The notes beneath the pieces were generated by a model. It searched no databases. It saw only the letters and a program-made list of their open reading frames with translations, and was not told where the DNA came from. The translations under genes and the position numbers were made by a program. Below are positions 26,891-36,443 of a stretch of DNA of 64,000 bases, one piece after another. The stretch comes from an uncultured bacterium (GTDB lineage Bacteria > Pseudomonadota > Gammaproteobacteria > Burkholderiales > Burkholderiaceae_E): positions 1 through 64,000 of the forward strand of contig CAIVPX010000052.1 of the NCBI GenBank assembly GCA_903907905.1, in the 5' to 3' direction. Positions within the stretch are counted from its first letter, which is position 1. Each line of letters starts with the position of its first letter.

Positions 26891-27150
26891 TGCTCGTCTC
26901 CTTCGTCCACCCCGTACTCGAGGTCAAGTTGATTCATGTAGCGCGCATAAAAAAAGATGATCCCGACATACACGATCAGAGAACCCTGAGCGGCCATGTA
27001 AAAGGAGAAGGGCCAACCGAAGAAGTTGAAGTTCAGTTCGCGGGCGTAGAACCCTACGACAAAGGTGACGACAAACCAGATCGCGAGCAGGATCGCTGTG
27101 ATCCTGAGATTCCGTGACCAGTACTCCTGGCGCCTCAGTTCTTGCTCCAT
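26887..27150 (-). CDS. DUF4212 small subunit of the SSS symporter
   Basis: This 87-residue protein has two transmembrane helices (ILLAIWFVVTFVVGFYA and MAAQGSLIVYVGIIFFYARYM) and the family N-terminus YWSRNLRITAIL. It contains LNFNFFGWPFSFYMAAQGS, characteristic of the DUF4212 sodium/substrate symporter small subunit. The stop overlaps the start of the SSS gene (ATGA-type overlap, 26887-26890), so the two subunits are translationally coupled. It lies in the inner membrane and probably stabilises or regulates the large subunit. Confidence 0.9.
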   Translation of the reverse strand: MEQELRRQEYWSRNLRITAILLAIWFVVTFVVGFYARELNFNFFGWPFSFYMAAQGSLIVYVGIIFFYARYMNQLDLEYGVDEGDEQ

Positions 27151-27215
27151 GTGTCCTCCATCGGTGTCCGGCGGTATGCCGATTTGCCATCGAAGCGACC
27201 CTGATCTTCGAAGCG

Positions 27216-27794
27216 TCAGGGCTCTCTTGATTCGACGCTGATCCCCGTTTCACGTTCAAACTGGCGAGCGACCTGGGGTTCGAACGCAGCCAGCTGGCGA
27301 AGCGTTCTTAAAGCAAGCTCCGCCTTATCCAATCGATGGTAAACGTGGGCGAGATGATAATAGCCGTAAGGTGACAAGGGTTGTAGGGTGATGTTTCGCT
27401 TTAGCGGCGCAACCGCCTCCTCCAGGCGTCCCAGCTTGATCAGCGAGAGCGCTCGGCCATAGTGCGCCTGATCGAGGGTATCGCGCACGGCCAGCGCTCG
27501 ATCAAATGACTCGAGCGCCTCCTCGTGAAGGCCTTGCTCCTGCAGGAGAAAGGCCAAATTGAAGTGAGTGGCGGCCTGCGAGGGATCGATGCCCAGCGAC
27601 TGCCTGAGCAAGGCAATCGCCCGATCCGGCGCACCGGCCTGCGCATGGTGATGCGCAAGCGAGGCCAGCACAGCCGCGTCGCCGGGCAAGGCTGCGGCAA
27701 TGCGCGTCCAGTACTCGAGCGCCATGCCTTCCCGTTTGAACAGGTTGGACCAGATGGCCATCTGGCGCCAGTACCAGACCCGCAAGGCCCTCAT
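27216..27794 (-). CDS. TPR-repeat protein
   Basis: This 192-residue protein is mostly tetratricopeptide repeats, for example AAVLASLAHHHAQAGAPDRAIALLRQSL, ATHFNLAFLLQEQGLHEEALESFDRAL and AHYGRALSLIKLGRLEEAVAPL, in successive units from residue 35 to 170. No signal peptide is seen. It overlaps the upstream YggT-like membrane protein by four bases, so the two are coupled and may interact. A precise role in the acetate module is not known. Confidence 0.8.
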   Translation of the reverse strand: MRALRVWYWRQMAIWSNLFKREGMALEYWTRIAAALPGDAAVLASLAHHHAQAGAPDRAIALLRQSLGIDPSQAATHFNLAFLLQEQGLHEEALESFDRALAVRDTLDQAHYGRALSLIKLGRLEEAVAPLKRNITLQPLSPYGYYHLAHVYHRLDKAELALRTLRQLAAFEPQVARQFERETGISVESREP

Positions 27795-28078
27795 ACGGCA
27801 CCCGCTTCAAACAAGAGCAGCACCTGCCAGAACTTAAGCCCCAGCCAGAGCCAGAAAAGCACGATAAAGGCCAGGGCGGGGATATGGGTATCCAGCACGA
27901 AGCGAGGCGCGATCGCCCGCGTCGCCCGGACCAGAGGTAAGGTGAGCAGGCGGAACATCGCGTAGATCGGATTGGACTCGTGCCGGCCAAAACTCAACAA
28001 AAACACCAGACCCCGGCCCAGCAGCAAAAGCCCGGCGAACTCGACCAAACCTTTGGCGAGCGTAGCAAACCAGAGCAC
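27791..28078 (-). CDS. YggT-like small membrane protein
   Basis: This 95-residue protein has two hydrophobic segments (VEFAGLLLLGRGLVFLLSF and IPALAFIVLFWLWLGLKFWQVLLLF) separated by NPIYAMFRLLTLPLVRATRAIAP, which resembles the conserved NPIYRxxRxxTxPxxxxxR loop of YggT. It stands alone with only one such unit. It overlaps the following TPR gene by four bases. Role unknown; related proteins are implicated in osmotic or cell-envelope functions. Confidence 0.65.
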   Translation of the reverse strand: MLWFATLAKGLVEFAGLLLLGRGLVFLLSFGRHESNPIYAMFRLLTLPLVRATRAIAPRFVLDTHIPALAFIVLFWLWLGLKFWQVLLLFEAGAV

Positions 28079-28129
28079 AGCGCGCTCCTCCTCGTAACGC
28101 AGCCCGTTTCTATGGCGGGCACACCGACT

Positions 28130-28168
28130 CCGTAAGCCTTGCGCGCAAAGCGCGAAGGCCTCCGACGG
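28130..28168. terminator. Extended interrupted hairpin after acs
   Basis: CCGT-aag-CCTT-g-CGCGC-aaa-GCGCG-AAGG-cctccg-ACGG forms a three-part stem with small bulges, just after the acs stop and before the YggT-like gene. There is no T-run. The first 14 bases are the inverted copy of a motif at 22175-22188. Confidence 0.4.
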
Positions 28169-28171
28169 CGA

Positions 28172-30154
28172 TCAGTTGGTCTGCTTGAGCTGATCAAGGA
28201 TCGCCGGGTTTTCCAGCGTGGACGTATCCTGTTTGATCTCTTCGCCCTTTGCGATCGCGCGCAGCAGCCGACGCATGATTTTGCCAGAACGGGTCTTGGG
28301 CAGGTTGTCACCGAAGCGAACATCCTTGGGCTTGGCGATGGGCCCGATCTCGGTCCCCACCCAGGCGCGCAACTGATCGGCGATTTTTTTCGCCTCGTCG
28401 CCCGAGGGCCTCGCCTGCTTGAGCACGACGAAGGCTACGATCGCCTCGCCCGTGAGGTCGTCCGGGCGGCCCACCACGGCAGACTCGGCCACCAGCGGAT
28501 TCGACACCAGGGCAGACTCGATTTCCATGGTCCCCATGCGGTGACCTGACACGTTGAGCACGTCGTCAATACGCCCGGTGATGGTGAAGTAGCCCGTGTC
28601 GCGGTTTCGAACCGCGCCATCACCCGCCAGGTAAAAGCCTTTGAGTTCCTCAGGGAAATAGCTTTTTCGGAAGCGGTCAGGGTCGCCCCAGATGGTTCGA
28701 ATCATCGAGGGCCAAGGCTTCTTCACGACCAGCAGGCCGCCGCTGCCGTTGGGAATGTCCTGGCCGGTTTCGTCAACGATAGCCGCCGCAATTCCGGGCA
28801 GGGGCAAGGTGCAGGACCCCGGGACCAGCGGCGTGGCGCCCGGCAGGGGCGTGATCATGTGCCCGCCGGTTTCCGTTTGCCAGAAGGTGTCGACGATGGG
28901 GCAGCGCCCCCCTCCGACGTTTCGGTGGTACCACATCCAGGCCTCGGGGTTGATCGGCTCACCGACTGACCCCAGCAACCTGAGCGAACTCAGGTCAAAG
29001 CGGGACGGATGAGACGGCGCGTCCGCCTCACAGGCCTTGATCAGCGACCGGATGGCGGTGGGCGCCGTGTAGAAAATGGTGGCCTTGTGTCGGGCGATGA
29101 TGTCCCAGAAGCGGCCGGCATTCGGAAACGTCGGCACCCCTTCGAAGATGATCTCCGTGGCTCCACATGCGAGTGGTCCATAAGTGATGTAGGTGTGGCC
29201 TGTGACCCAGCCGATGTCGGCCGTGCACCAGAAGACATCGTCAGGCTTGATGTCGAAAGTCCATTTCATGGTGAGCAGGGCGTGCAGGATGTAGCCCGCC
29301 GACGAATGCTGGACGCCCTTGGGCTTACCCGTTGAACCGGAGGTGTACAGAATGAACAGTGGGTGTTCGGCTCCGACCCACTCCGGCTCACAGGTATCGG
29401 CCTGGCCATCCACCACCGAAGACCAGGTGATGTCGCGACCGGGCTCCATGGCGACCTGCACGCCGGTGCGCTGGTAAACCACAACCTTGCGAACCGAGTC
29501 GCAGCCGCCCAGCTTGAAGGCCTCATCGACCGCCGGCTTCAAAGGGATCCGCTTGCCGCCCCTCAGTTGCTCATCGGCACAGATGACCCACGCAGCGCCT
29601 GCGTCCTGGATACGCTCCTGGAGACTCTTGGCCGAGAAGCCGCCGAAAACGACCGAGTGGATGAGGCCCAGGCGGGCGCAGGCCTGCATGGCTACGACAC
29701 CTTCAACGGACATGGGCATGTAGATGATGACGCGGTCGCCCTTGACGGCGCCCAGAGACCTGAGTCCGTTGGCGAACCGACACACCTTCTCGTACAACTC
29801 TCGGTAAGTGACTCTCGCCACGCTGCCATCGTCGGCCTCGAAGATGAGCGCCGTCTTGTGCTCATTGGCCGTGCCGAGATGGCGGTCGAGGCAGTTGTAG
29901 GAGACATTCAGTTCGCCATCCTCGAACCACTTGAAAAACGGCGCCTCGGAATCGTTGAGCGCTCGCGAGAAGGGCTTTCGCCAGAGCAGGTGCTCCCGGG
30001 CCAACCGCGACCAGAACCCGGCATGGTCGGCCTCGGCCTCAGCGCACAAGGCCCGGTACTGGTCCATGCTTGCGATGGCGGCATGTCGCGCGAACTCGGC
30101 GGGCGGGGGAAAAACGCGGTGCTCTTGCAGCACCGATTCGATGTGTGCAGACAT
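28172..30154 (-). CDS. acs: Acetyl-CoA synthetase
   Basis: The start at 30154, with AGGAG upstream, gives 660 residues. AMP-forming motifs are [23 protein letters not shown] and the hinge/C-terminal [16 protein letters not shown]. The Trp in FWQTETGG is the residue that limits the pocket to acetate in Acs. The C-terminal Lys in [15 protein letters not shown] is the site acetylated in the Salmonella enzyme to shut off activity. It makes acetyl-CoA from acetate, ATP and CoA. Downstream on the same strand follow the YggT-like, TPR, DUF4212 and SSS genes, completing an uptake-and-activation module. Confidence 0.95.
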   Translation of the reverse strand: MSAHIESVLQEHRVFPPPAEFARHAAIASMDQYRALCAEAEADHAGFWSRLAREHLLWRKPFSRALNDSEAPFFKWFEDGELNVSYNCLDRHLGTANEHKTALIFEADDGSVARVTYRELYEKVCRFANGLRSLGAVKGDRVIIYMPMSVEGVVAMQACARLGLIHSVVFGGFSAKSLQERIQDAGAAWVICADEQLRGGKRIPLKPAVDEAFKLGGCDSVRKVVVYQRTGVQVAMEPGRDITWSSVVDGQADTCEPEWVGAEHPLFILYTSGSTGKPKGVQHSSAGYILHALLTMKWTFDIKPDDVFWCTADIGWVTGHTYITYGPLACGATEIIFEGVPTFPNAGRFWDIIARHKATIFYTAPTAIRSLIKACEADAPSHPSRFDLSSLRLLGSVGEPINPEAWMWYHRNVGGGRCPIVDTFWQTETGGHMITPLPGATPLVPGSCTLPLPGIAAAIVDETGQDIPNGSGGLLVVKKPWPSMIRTIWGDPDRFRKSYFPEELKGFYLAGDGAVRNRDTGYFTITGRIDDVLNVSGHRMGTMEIESALVSNPLVAESAVVGRPDDLTGEAIVAFVVLKQARPSGDEAKKIADQLRAWVGTEIGPIAKPKDVRFGDNLPKTRSGKIMRRLLRAIAKGEEIKQDTSTLENPAILDQLKQTN

Positions 30155-30350
30155 GGTCGAATCTCCTGCGGGCCTGGACGCCCGTCGACGGTTTCTGATT
30201 TCGGCAATTACCGTAGCTTGCCTCACTTACTTCCAACTTACGTTGGGGGGTGCCAGATGCTCCACAGGGCCAGCCGCGGGGCCACCAAGCGCAAAGGCGA
30301 GCGCGGGAATTCCGTTAAGATTCGCCCGCATCGTCCTTTGGAGTCAAGCC

Positions 30351-30944
30351 TTGAGCGCACCCGTCAAGCCCCCGAATCCTGTCGCCAGGATCATTTTTGC
30401 GAGCCGATGGCTGCAGCTGCCGCTGTATCTCGGTCTGATCGTCACGCAGATCGTCTACGTCGTCCTGTTCGTGGAGGAACTCGCACACCTGGTGGAGCTG
30501 CTTTGGCAACCGGGGGCGGTGGACGACGCTGTCGCCCGCCTGGGCCTCACCGAGCGGAGCAAGGAAACGGTGATCATGATCATCGTGCTCTCGTTGATCG
30601 ATGTGGTCATGATCTCCAACCTGCTGATCATGGTCATCGTGGGCGGCTATGAAACCTTCGTCTCGCGCTTGCGACTGAACGATCACCCCGATCAGCCCGA
30701 GTGGCTGTCGCATGTCAACGCGAACGTGCTCAAGGTCAAGCTGGCCACCGCGATCATCGGTATTTCATCCATCCACCTACTGAAGAGCTTCATTTCAGCC
30801 GGCACCCTGCCCGACAAGACCTTGCTGTGGCAGACAGTCATCCACGCGATGTTTCTGCTCTCGGCCGTGTCGATCGCACTGATTGACCGGCTGATGACCG
30901 GATCGCATGCAGGCAAATCCAAGGCCGACCACCCTGCCCACTGA
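30351..30944 (+). CDS. yqhA: UPF0114 (YqhA family) membrane protein
   Basis: A TTG start at 30351 is preceded by GGAG at 7 bases and gives 197 residues. There is no in-frame ATG near. Four transmembrane segments are visible: LPLYLGLIVTQIVYVVLFV, VIMIIVLSLIDVVMISNLLIMVIVGG, LATAIIGISSIHLLKSF and VIHAMFLLSAVSIALIDR. GGYETFVSRL and SHVNANVLKVKLATAI are family hallmarks. Function is not established; in this family the gene commonly precedes class I fumarase, as it does here, and UPF0114 proteins are thought to be membrane channels or transport-related. Confidence 0.85.
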   Translation: MSAPVKPPNPVARIIFASRWLQLPLYLGLIVTQIVYVVLFVEELAHLVELLWQPGAVDDAVARLGLTERSKETVIMIIVLSLIDVVMISNLLIMVIVGGYETFVSRLRLNDHPDQPEWLSHVNANVLKVKLATAIIGISSIHLLKSFISAGTLPDKTLLWQTVIHAMFLLSAVSIALIDRLMTGSHAGKSKADHPAH

Positions 30945-31015
30945 CGAACCCGCTGATCGACTGGTGCAGGTCCATCTGCTGCCAAGCCCCCTGCCTCGCC
31001 CTCAAGGACATCGAC

Positions 31016-32536
31016 ATGACCACCATCAAGCAGGAAGACCTTGTTGAATCCGTGGCTGCCGCGCTGCAGTTCATCAGTTACTACCACCCCGCTGACTACA
31101 TTCGCCACCTGGCGCGCGCTCGCGAGATCGAGCAGAGCCCGGCCGCACGCGACGCCATTGATCAGATCCTCACCAATTCGCGCCTGTGCGCAGAGGGTCA
31201 CCGGCCCCTTTGCCAGGACACCGGGATCGTGAACGTCTTCCTCAAGATCGGCATGAATGTGCGCTGGGAAGGCTTCGAGGGCTCGGTGCTGGACGCCATC
31301 AACCAAGGGGTACGCCGCGGCTACATGCACCCGGACAACCTGCTGCGGGCCTCGATCGTTGCCGACCCGCATTTCGAGCGCAAGAACACGGGCGACAACA
31401 CGCCGGCCGTCGTGCACACCGAACTTGTTCCGGGCGATACCGTCGAGGTCACCGTCGCGGCCAAGGGCGGCGGCTCGGAGAACAAGTCGAAGTTCGTGAT
31501 GCTCAATCCGTCGGACAGCCTGGTCGACTGGGTGCTCAAGACCGTGCCGACCATGGGCGCGGGCTGGTGCCCCCCCGGCATGCTCGGAATCGGCATCGGC
31601 GGTACCGCCGAGAAAGCGATGCTGATGGCCAAGGAGTCGCTCATGGAGCCGCTCGACATGTACGAGCTCTTGCAGAGGGGCCCCCAAAACAAGCTCGAAG
31701 AACTGCGCATCGAGCTCTACGAGAAGGTGAATGCTTTGGGGATCGGCGCGCAGGGGCTGGGCGGACTCACCACGGTGCTCGACATCAAGATCAACACCTA
31801 TCCCACGCATGCGGCCTCCAAGCCGGTAGCCATGATTCCGAACTGCGCGGCCACGCGTCATGCCCACTTCGTGCTGGACGGCTCGGGTCCGGCCTACTGC
31901 GAGCCGCCCGACCTCAACGACTGGCCCAAGATCGACTGGGCACCCGACGCGCTGTCGCGCCGCGTCAACCTGGATACGCTCACGCCCGAGGAGGTGGCGG
32001 CGTGGCAACCGGGCGAGCGGCTGCTGCTGTCAGGCAAGATGCTCACCGGTCGGGATGCCGCGCACAAGCGCATCCAGGACATGCTGGCGCGTGGCGAAGC
32101 CCTGCCGGTCGATTTCCGCAATCGGGTGATTTATTACGTCGGCCCGGTCGATCCCGTTCGCGATGAGGTGGTGGGCCCGGCCGGCCCCACCACCGCCACG
32201 CGAATGGACAAGTTTACCGAGACCATGCTCGCCGGCACCGGTCTCATCGCCATGATCGGCAAAGCCGAGCGGGGCCCCGTGGCCATCGAGGCGATCCGCA
32301 AACACCGCGCCGCCTACCTCATGGCCGTGGGCGGCGCAGCCTATCTGGTCTCGAAGGCCATTCGGTCGTCTCGCGTCGTCGGATTCGCCGATCTGGGCAT
32401 GGAAGCCATCTACGAATTTGATGTCAAGGATATGCCGGTCACGGTAGCCGTCGATTCAACCGGAACCTCGGTGCACGAAACCGGCCCGAAGGTGTGGCAG
32501 GCGAAGATCGGCAAGATTCCGGTCGCCACGGCCTGA
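31016..32536 (+). CDS. fumA: Fumarate hydratase, class I ([4Fe-4S])
   Basis: This 506-residue class I fumarase interconverts fumarate and malate. The alpha-domain has RPLCQDTGIVNVFLKIG, SENKSKFVMLNPSD and GWCPPGMLGIGIGGTAEKAM. PNCAATRHAHFVLDG supplies another cluster Cys. The beta domain begins around LLLSGKMLTGRDAAHKR and includes GPTTATRMDKFTETMLAGTG. The three cluster Cys are likely in PLCQD, GWCPP and PNCAA. It needs the Fe-S machinery encoded at 55645-61336. An AAGGA site precedes the ATG. It follows yqhA by 71 bases and is followed by an amidase after six bases. Confidence 0.95.
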   Translation: MTTIKQEDLVESVAAALQFISYYHPADYIRHLARAREIEQSPAARDAIDQILTNSRLCAEGHRPLCQDTGIVNVFLKIGMNVRWEGFEGSVLDAINQGVRRGYMHPDNLLRASIVADPHFERKNTGDNTPAVVHTELVPGDTVEVTVAAKGGGSENKSKFVMLNPSDSLVDWVLKTVPTMGAGWCPPGMLGIGIGGTAEKAMLMAKESLMEPLDMYELLQRGPQNKLEELRIELYEKVNALGIGAQGLGGLTTVLDIKINTYPTHAASKPVAMIPNCAATRHAHFVLDGSGPAYCEPPDLNDWPKIDWAPDALSRRVNLDTLTPEEVAAWQPGERLLLSGKMLTGRDAAHKRIQDMLARGEALPVDFRNRVIYYVGPVDPVRDEVVGPAGPTTATRMDKFTETMLAGTGLIAMIGKAERGPVAIEAIRKHRAAYLMAVGGAAYLVSKAIRSSRVVGFADLGMEAIYEFDVKDMPVTVAVDSTGTSVHETGPKVWQAKIGKIPVATA

Positions 32537-32542
32537 GCGGCC

Positions 32543-33997
32543 ATGGCCATGCACGAACTCGTCCGCCTCGACGCCTGCCGCCTGTCGACACTGATCGCCC
32601 GGCGCGAGGTCTCGTGTCGCGAGCTCATGAGTGCCTTCCTCGATCGCATCGAGGCGGTCAACCCGGCGGTCAATGCCATCGTGGCGCTGCAGCCCCGCGA
32701 CGCGCTACTGGCGCAATCCGATGCACACGATGCCATGCTGGCCCGAGGCGAGCGCATGGGCTGGCTGCATGGATTCCCCATCGCGGTCAAGGACCTGGCT
32801 CAGACCGCCGGTGTGGTCACGACAATGGGTTCCCCCATTTTCCGCGGTAACGTGCCTGCGGCCGACGGGCTCGGGGTGGCGCGGATGCGGCGTGCGGGCG
32901 GCATCCTCATCGGTAAGACCAACACCCCAGAATTCGGACTGGGCTCGCATACCTACAACACGGTCTACGGGCTTACACGAAACCCCTACGATCTCAGCCG
33001 ATGCGCCGGCGGTTCGAGCGGCGGCGCAGCGGTGGCCCTGGCCCTGCGAATGCTCCCGGTTGCTGACGGCAGCGACATGGGCGGGTCCCTGCGAAATCCG
33101 GCAGCCTTCAACAATGTGTTTGGCTTTCGGCCGTCCTTCGGGCGGGTACCAAAGCTGCCTGAATTCGATCTGTTCATGCAGCAACTCGGCGTCGAAGGAC
33201 CGATGGGTCGTTCGGTGTCCGACCTTGCCCAGTTGCTGGCGATCCAGGCCGGACATGATCCGCGGAGCCCGCTGTCGCTCGATGAGGACCCATCGGTGTT
33301 TGCCGGTTCGCTCGACTCTGACCCTCGTGGGCTTCGCATCGGCTGGCTGGGCGACCTGTCGGGGCATCTGGCCATCGAGCCCGGCATCCTCGAACTCTGC
33401 CGCGAGGCGTTGGGCATTTTTTCGGCCATGGGCTGCGAGGTCGAAGAGGCCCCCATCGGCTTCGATTGCGAGCGGCTCTGGAATGCCTGGCTGGTACTGC
33501 GCAGCTGTGTCGCGGGGGGCGCGCTGTCCGCGCATTACGCCGACCCGGTCAGGCGCGCCCTGCTCAAGCCCGAGGCCGTCTGGGAGGTCGAGAACGGTCA
33601 GCGTCAGAGCGCGCACGCTGTCTATCGCGCCTCGGTTGCGCGCAGTGACTGGTTTCGCGCAGCGCTTGGCCTGTTCGAGAGATTCGACTTTCTGGCCCTC
33701 CCGAGCGCGCAGGTCTTCCCCTTTGAAGCGACGCGGCACTGGCCCGGTGAGATCGCGGGTCGCGCGATGGACACCTATCACCGCTGGATGGAGGTGGTCG
33801 TGCCCGCCACGATGGCGGGCTGTCCCGTCATCAACGTTCCCGCCGGCTTCGGCGGCCCGCTGGGCTTGCCGATGGGCATGCAACTCATCGGCCGCCCCCG
33901 CGGTGACCTGGCAACGCTGAAACTCGGGCATGCCTACGACCGAGCAAGCGACTGGGTCCGACGCGCGCCGCCCCCCGAACCCGTCAGTCCCGATTGA
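32543..33997 (+). CDS. Amidase (amidase signature family)
   Basis: This 484-residue enzyme has the Ser-cisSer-Lys triad of the amidase signature family. Lys is in PIAVKDLAQTAG, the signature loop is CAGGSSGGAAVALAL, and the nucleophile region is GSDMGGSLRNPAAFN. The C-terminal half has VPAGFGGPLGLPMGMQLIGRPRG. It hydrolyses an amide of unknown structure; the sequence is not that of GatA, because the GatB and GatC genes are absent. It starts six bases after the fumarase stop and runs directly into the M81 peptidase gene. A second ATG two codons in is an alternative start. Confidence 0.87.
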   Translation: MAMHELVRLDACRLSTLIARREVSCRELMSAFLDRIEAVNPAVNAIVALQPRDALLAQSDAHDAMLARGERMGWLHGFPIAVKDLAQTAGVVTTMGSPIFRGNVPAADGLGVARMRRAGGILIGKTNTPEFGLGSHTYNTVYGLTRNPYDLSRCAGGSSGGAAVALALRMLPVADGSDMGGSLRNPAAFNNVFGFRPSFGRVPKLPEFDLFMQQLGVEGPMGRSVSDLAQLLAIQAGHDPRSPLSLDEDPSVFAGSLDSDPRGLRIGWLGDLSGHLAIEPGILELCREALGIFSAMGCEVEEAPIGFDCERLWNAWLVLRSCVAGGALSAHYADPVRRALLKPEAVWEVENGQRQSAHAVYRASVARSDWFRAALGLFERFDFLALPSAQVFPFEATRHWPGEIAGRAMDTYHRWMEVVVPATMAGCPVINVPAGFGGPLGLPMGMQLIGRPRGDLATLKLGHAYDRASDWVRRAPPPEPVSPD

Positions 33998-34004
33998 CCC
34001 CACC

Positions 34005-35510
34005 TTGGCCAGAATTGCCATCGGGGGAATGCAGCACGAGACGAATACCTTCGCGCCCTCGCCTGCTGATTACGCCGCCTTCGAGCAGGGCGGCGGGTGG
34101 CCGGGGCTGTGCCGCGGCGACGGTCTGCTCGAAGCCGTTGCCGGCGCAAACATCCCCGTTCAGGGCGCCATTGAGGCGTTGCGCGCGGCGAACCACCGGG
34201 TGGTGCCTCTGGTATGGGCGGCGGCCAACCCGAGTGCGCATGTCACCGATGACGCTTTCGAGCGCATCGTAGGCGGGTTGCTCGAAACCCTGAAGGCGAG
34301 CGGACCGGTTGACGGCGTCTATCTCGACCTTCACGGCGCGATGGTCACCCAAAGTTTTGACGACGGCGAGGGCGAACTGCTGCGAAGGATTCGCGACCTC
34401 GTCGGACCGCGCGTGCCGGTGGTGGCGAGCCTCGATCTGCACGCCAACGTCACCCGCGCCATGGTCGATCGCTCCGATGCGCTGAGCGTCTATCGCACCT
34501 ACCCCCATGTCGACATGGCAGAGACGGGTGCGCGTGCCGTGTTTCTGCTGCAGCAGATGCTCGCCCGAGGCCAACGACTGGCCAAAGCGTTTCATCAGTT
34601 CGATTTCCTCACAGGGCTCCCCTCGCAGTCGACCTACATCGAACCGACCCAAAGCCTCTATGCGCAACTGGGCGCGCTGGAGCAATCCACCACTTGCGCG
34701 ATGTCCTTTGCTCCCGGCTTCCCAATGGCCGACTTCCCCGACTGCGGCATGTCCGCGCTGGCCTACGCCGCAGACTCTGAGCGCGCCGCGACAGCGGTCG
34801 AGCAGTTTGCCCGCGCTGTTCGTGACTCGGAGCCCGCCTTTGCCATGGCACTCCTGTCGCCCGATGAGGCCGTGGCACGCGCCATGGCCAGAGGCGAACC
34901 CGGCGCACCCGTCGTGCTGGCCGACACGCAGGACAACCCTGGCGCTGGCGGCAACGGCGACACCACCGGGCTCCTGCAGGCCTTGCTGCGGCATCGCGCG
35001 CGTCAGGCCGTGCTGGGGCTGATGATCGACCCCGAATCGGCCGCTCGCGCCCATGCAGCCGGCGTGGGCACCACGCTCGAGTTTTCGCTGGGCGCGCAGT
35101 CGGGCCGCACCGATGTCGAACCCGTCATGGGTCGGTTCACGGTCGAGCGATTGGGCGACGGCCGCTTCACCTGCACGGGCCCCATGTTCAAGGGTTTCCG
35201 GATGGCTCTGGGCCCAATGTGCCTGCTACGTGCGGAATCTTCCCCCGGGGTGCAGGTGATTCTCGCCAGCCGCAAGTGTCAGGCCGCCGATCAGCAGATG
35301 TTCCGTCATTTGGGGGTCGACCCGTCGAAGCAATCAATCCTCGCCCTGAAGAGCTCGGTTCATTTCAGGGCTGATTTTCAGGCCATGGCGCGAGAGGTAC
35401 TGATCGTCCGAAGTCCGGGCCCCGCGCTCGCCGACCCAGCCGATTTCCCCTGGACCCGCCTGCGGCCGGGGATACGCCTGCGCCCCCTAGGGCCCGCATT
35501 CAAGGGCTGA
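34005..35510 (+). CDS. M81-family (MlrC-like) metallopeptidase
   Basis: With the TTG at 34005 the protein begins MARIAIGGMQHETNTF, the usual family start, and has 501 residues. An ATG at 33930 would add 25 residues but overlap the amidase by 68 bases. Key segments are DLHGAMVT, VVASLDLHANVT, YRTYPHVDMAETG, ADTQDNPGAGGNGDTTGLL and VMGRFTVERLGDG. The family includes microcystinase C (MlrC) and related hydrolases that bind zinc through His and Asp of DLHGAMV and the HVD motif. Its substrate is unknown. Co-location with an amidase suggests sequential degradation of an amide or cyclic peptide-like compound. Confidence 0.8.
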   Translation: MARIAIGGMQHETNTFAPSPADYAAFEQGGGWPGLCRGDGLLEAVAGANIPVQGAIEALRAANHRVVPLVWAAANPSAHVTDDAFERIVGGLLETLKASGPVDGVYLDLHGAMVTQSFDDGEGELLRRIRDLVGPRVPVVASLDLHANVTRAMVDRSDALSVYRTYPHVDMAETGARAVFLLQQMLARGQRLAKAFHQFDFLTGLPSQSTYIEPTQSLYAQLGALEQSTTCAMSFAPGFPMADFPDCGMSALAYAADSERAATAVEQFARAVRDSEPAFAMALLSPDEAVARAMARGEPGAPVVLADTQDNPGAGGNGDTTGLLQALLRHRARQAVLGLMIDPESAARAHAAGVGTTLEFSLGAQSGRTDVEPVMGRFTVERLGDGRFTCTGPMFKGFRMALGPMCLLRAESSPGVQVILASRKCQAADQQMFRHLGVDPSKQSILALKSSVHFRADFQAMAREVLIVRSPGPALADPADFPWTRLRPGIRLRPLGPAFKG

Positions 35511-35606
35511 TTTCGGCTTGCCTGTTCGCCGCCTCGGGCGCCGCTGTATTACACTGCGGCCCGCACGCCGGCCAAGGAGAGCCCGCAGAGGGCACGGATC
35601 CAGACC

Positions 35607-36407
35607 ATGAGCTACCTGCTCGTCGATATTGGCAACACCTTTCTCAAGTGGGGCGTCTACTCGCCCGCCAAGGCCTCTCCTGAGCCGGCTCAGGCTCGGG
35701 CCCGCGAATTCGGGCGGGTGCTGCTGGACGAAATTCCCATGGTCATGGCGGAGTGGCGTCGGCTTCCGGTTCCCGAACGGGTCGTCATCGCGAGCGTAGC
35801 CGGGACGCGGGTGGCCAACCCGGTGCTGCGTGCCCTCGAAGTATGGCCAGACGCTCCGGAGCCCCACTGGATCAGTTCGCGCGCCGAACAGTGCGGTATT
35901 ACCAATGGCTACCTCAACCCGGCCGCGCTCGGCTGCGACCGCTGGGCCGCGCTGATTGGCGCACGCTCCCTGATCGGCGAGCGCGCCGCACTGGTCGTGG
36001 TCTGCGGCACCGCCACCACCCTCGACATGCTGACCACCGACGGCCGCTTCGTGGGTGGCGGGATCATGCCTGGGCTAGGGCTCATGCAGCGCGCGCTTCA
36101 CCAGAACACCGCAACGCTGCCTGACGCGCCCGGTGACTACGTCGACTTTCCCCGGCAAACGGTGGACGCGATCGCAACGGGCTGTGCGCACGCGCAGGCG
36201 GGTGCTGTCGAGCGGGTATTTTTTCTGCACAAGCGCAACTTCCCCGACCTGCGGTGCATTCTCTCGGGTGGCGCAGCCCGGTCGCTCGGACCGAGGCTCA
36301 CCATTGAGTTCACCTATGTTGAAAATCTCGTGCTCGAGGGTCTGTACCAGATTGCCGCCTCACTGGGCCCGGGTGGCACGCCCGTACGTTCCGGTTCGAG
36401 TGACTGA
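35607..36407 (+). CDS. coaX: Type III pantothenate kinase
   Basis: This 266-residue enzyme has the actin-like fold motifs of CoaX. The phosphate-1 loop is VDIGNTFLKWG, the pantothenate-contact segment is LGCDRWAALIGA, and phosphate-2 is VVCGTATTLDML followed by FVGGGIMPGLGLM. The C-terminal CILSGGAARSLGP is the adenosine motif. It phosphorylates pantothenate in CoA synthesis. Betaproteobacteria often use CoaX in place of CoaA. The gene is not coupled to birA in this window, being preceded by 96 noncoding bases. Confidence 0.94.
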   Translation: MSYLLVDIGNTFLKWGVYSPAKASPEPAQARAREFGRVLLDEIPMVMAEWRRLPVPERVVIASVAGTRVANPVLRALEVWPDAPEPHWISSRAEQCGITNGYLNPAALGCDRWAALIGARSLIGERAALVVVCGTATTLDMLTTDGRFVGGGIMPGLGLMQRALHQNTATLPDAPGDYVDFPRQTVDAIATGCAHAQAGAVERVFFLHKRNFPDLRCILSGGAARSLGPRLTIEFTYVENLVLEGLYQIAASLGPGGTPVRSGSSD

Positions 36408-36411
36408 CAGC

Positions 36412-36425
36412 CACCCTCAAGGGTG
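36412..36425. terminator. Short hairpin between converging coaX and MFS genes
   Basis: CACCC and GGGTG pair across TCAA, five bases beyond the coaX stop. The stem is short and lacks a T-run, so this is a weak candidate for a bidirectional terminator. Confidence 0.25.
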
Positions 36426-36443
36426 TCTTGCAGTCAGTCCGGA

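Noticed and set aside
30233-30246. CCAAC/GTTGG inverted repeat between acs and yqhA
   Set aside because: It is only five bases per arm and not clearly placed for either promoter; treated as chance.
29363-30652. 429-residue plus-strand open frame
   Set aside because: It lies antisense to acs and out of frame with yqhA; its sequence has no family motif and looks like a high-GC shadow.
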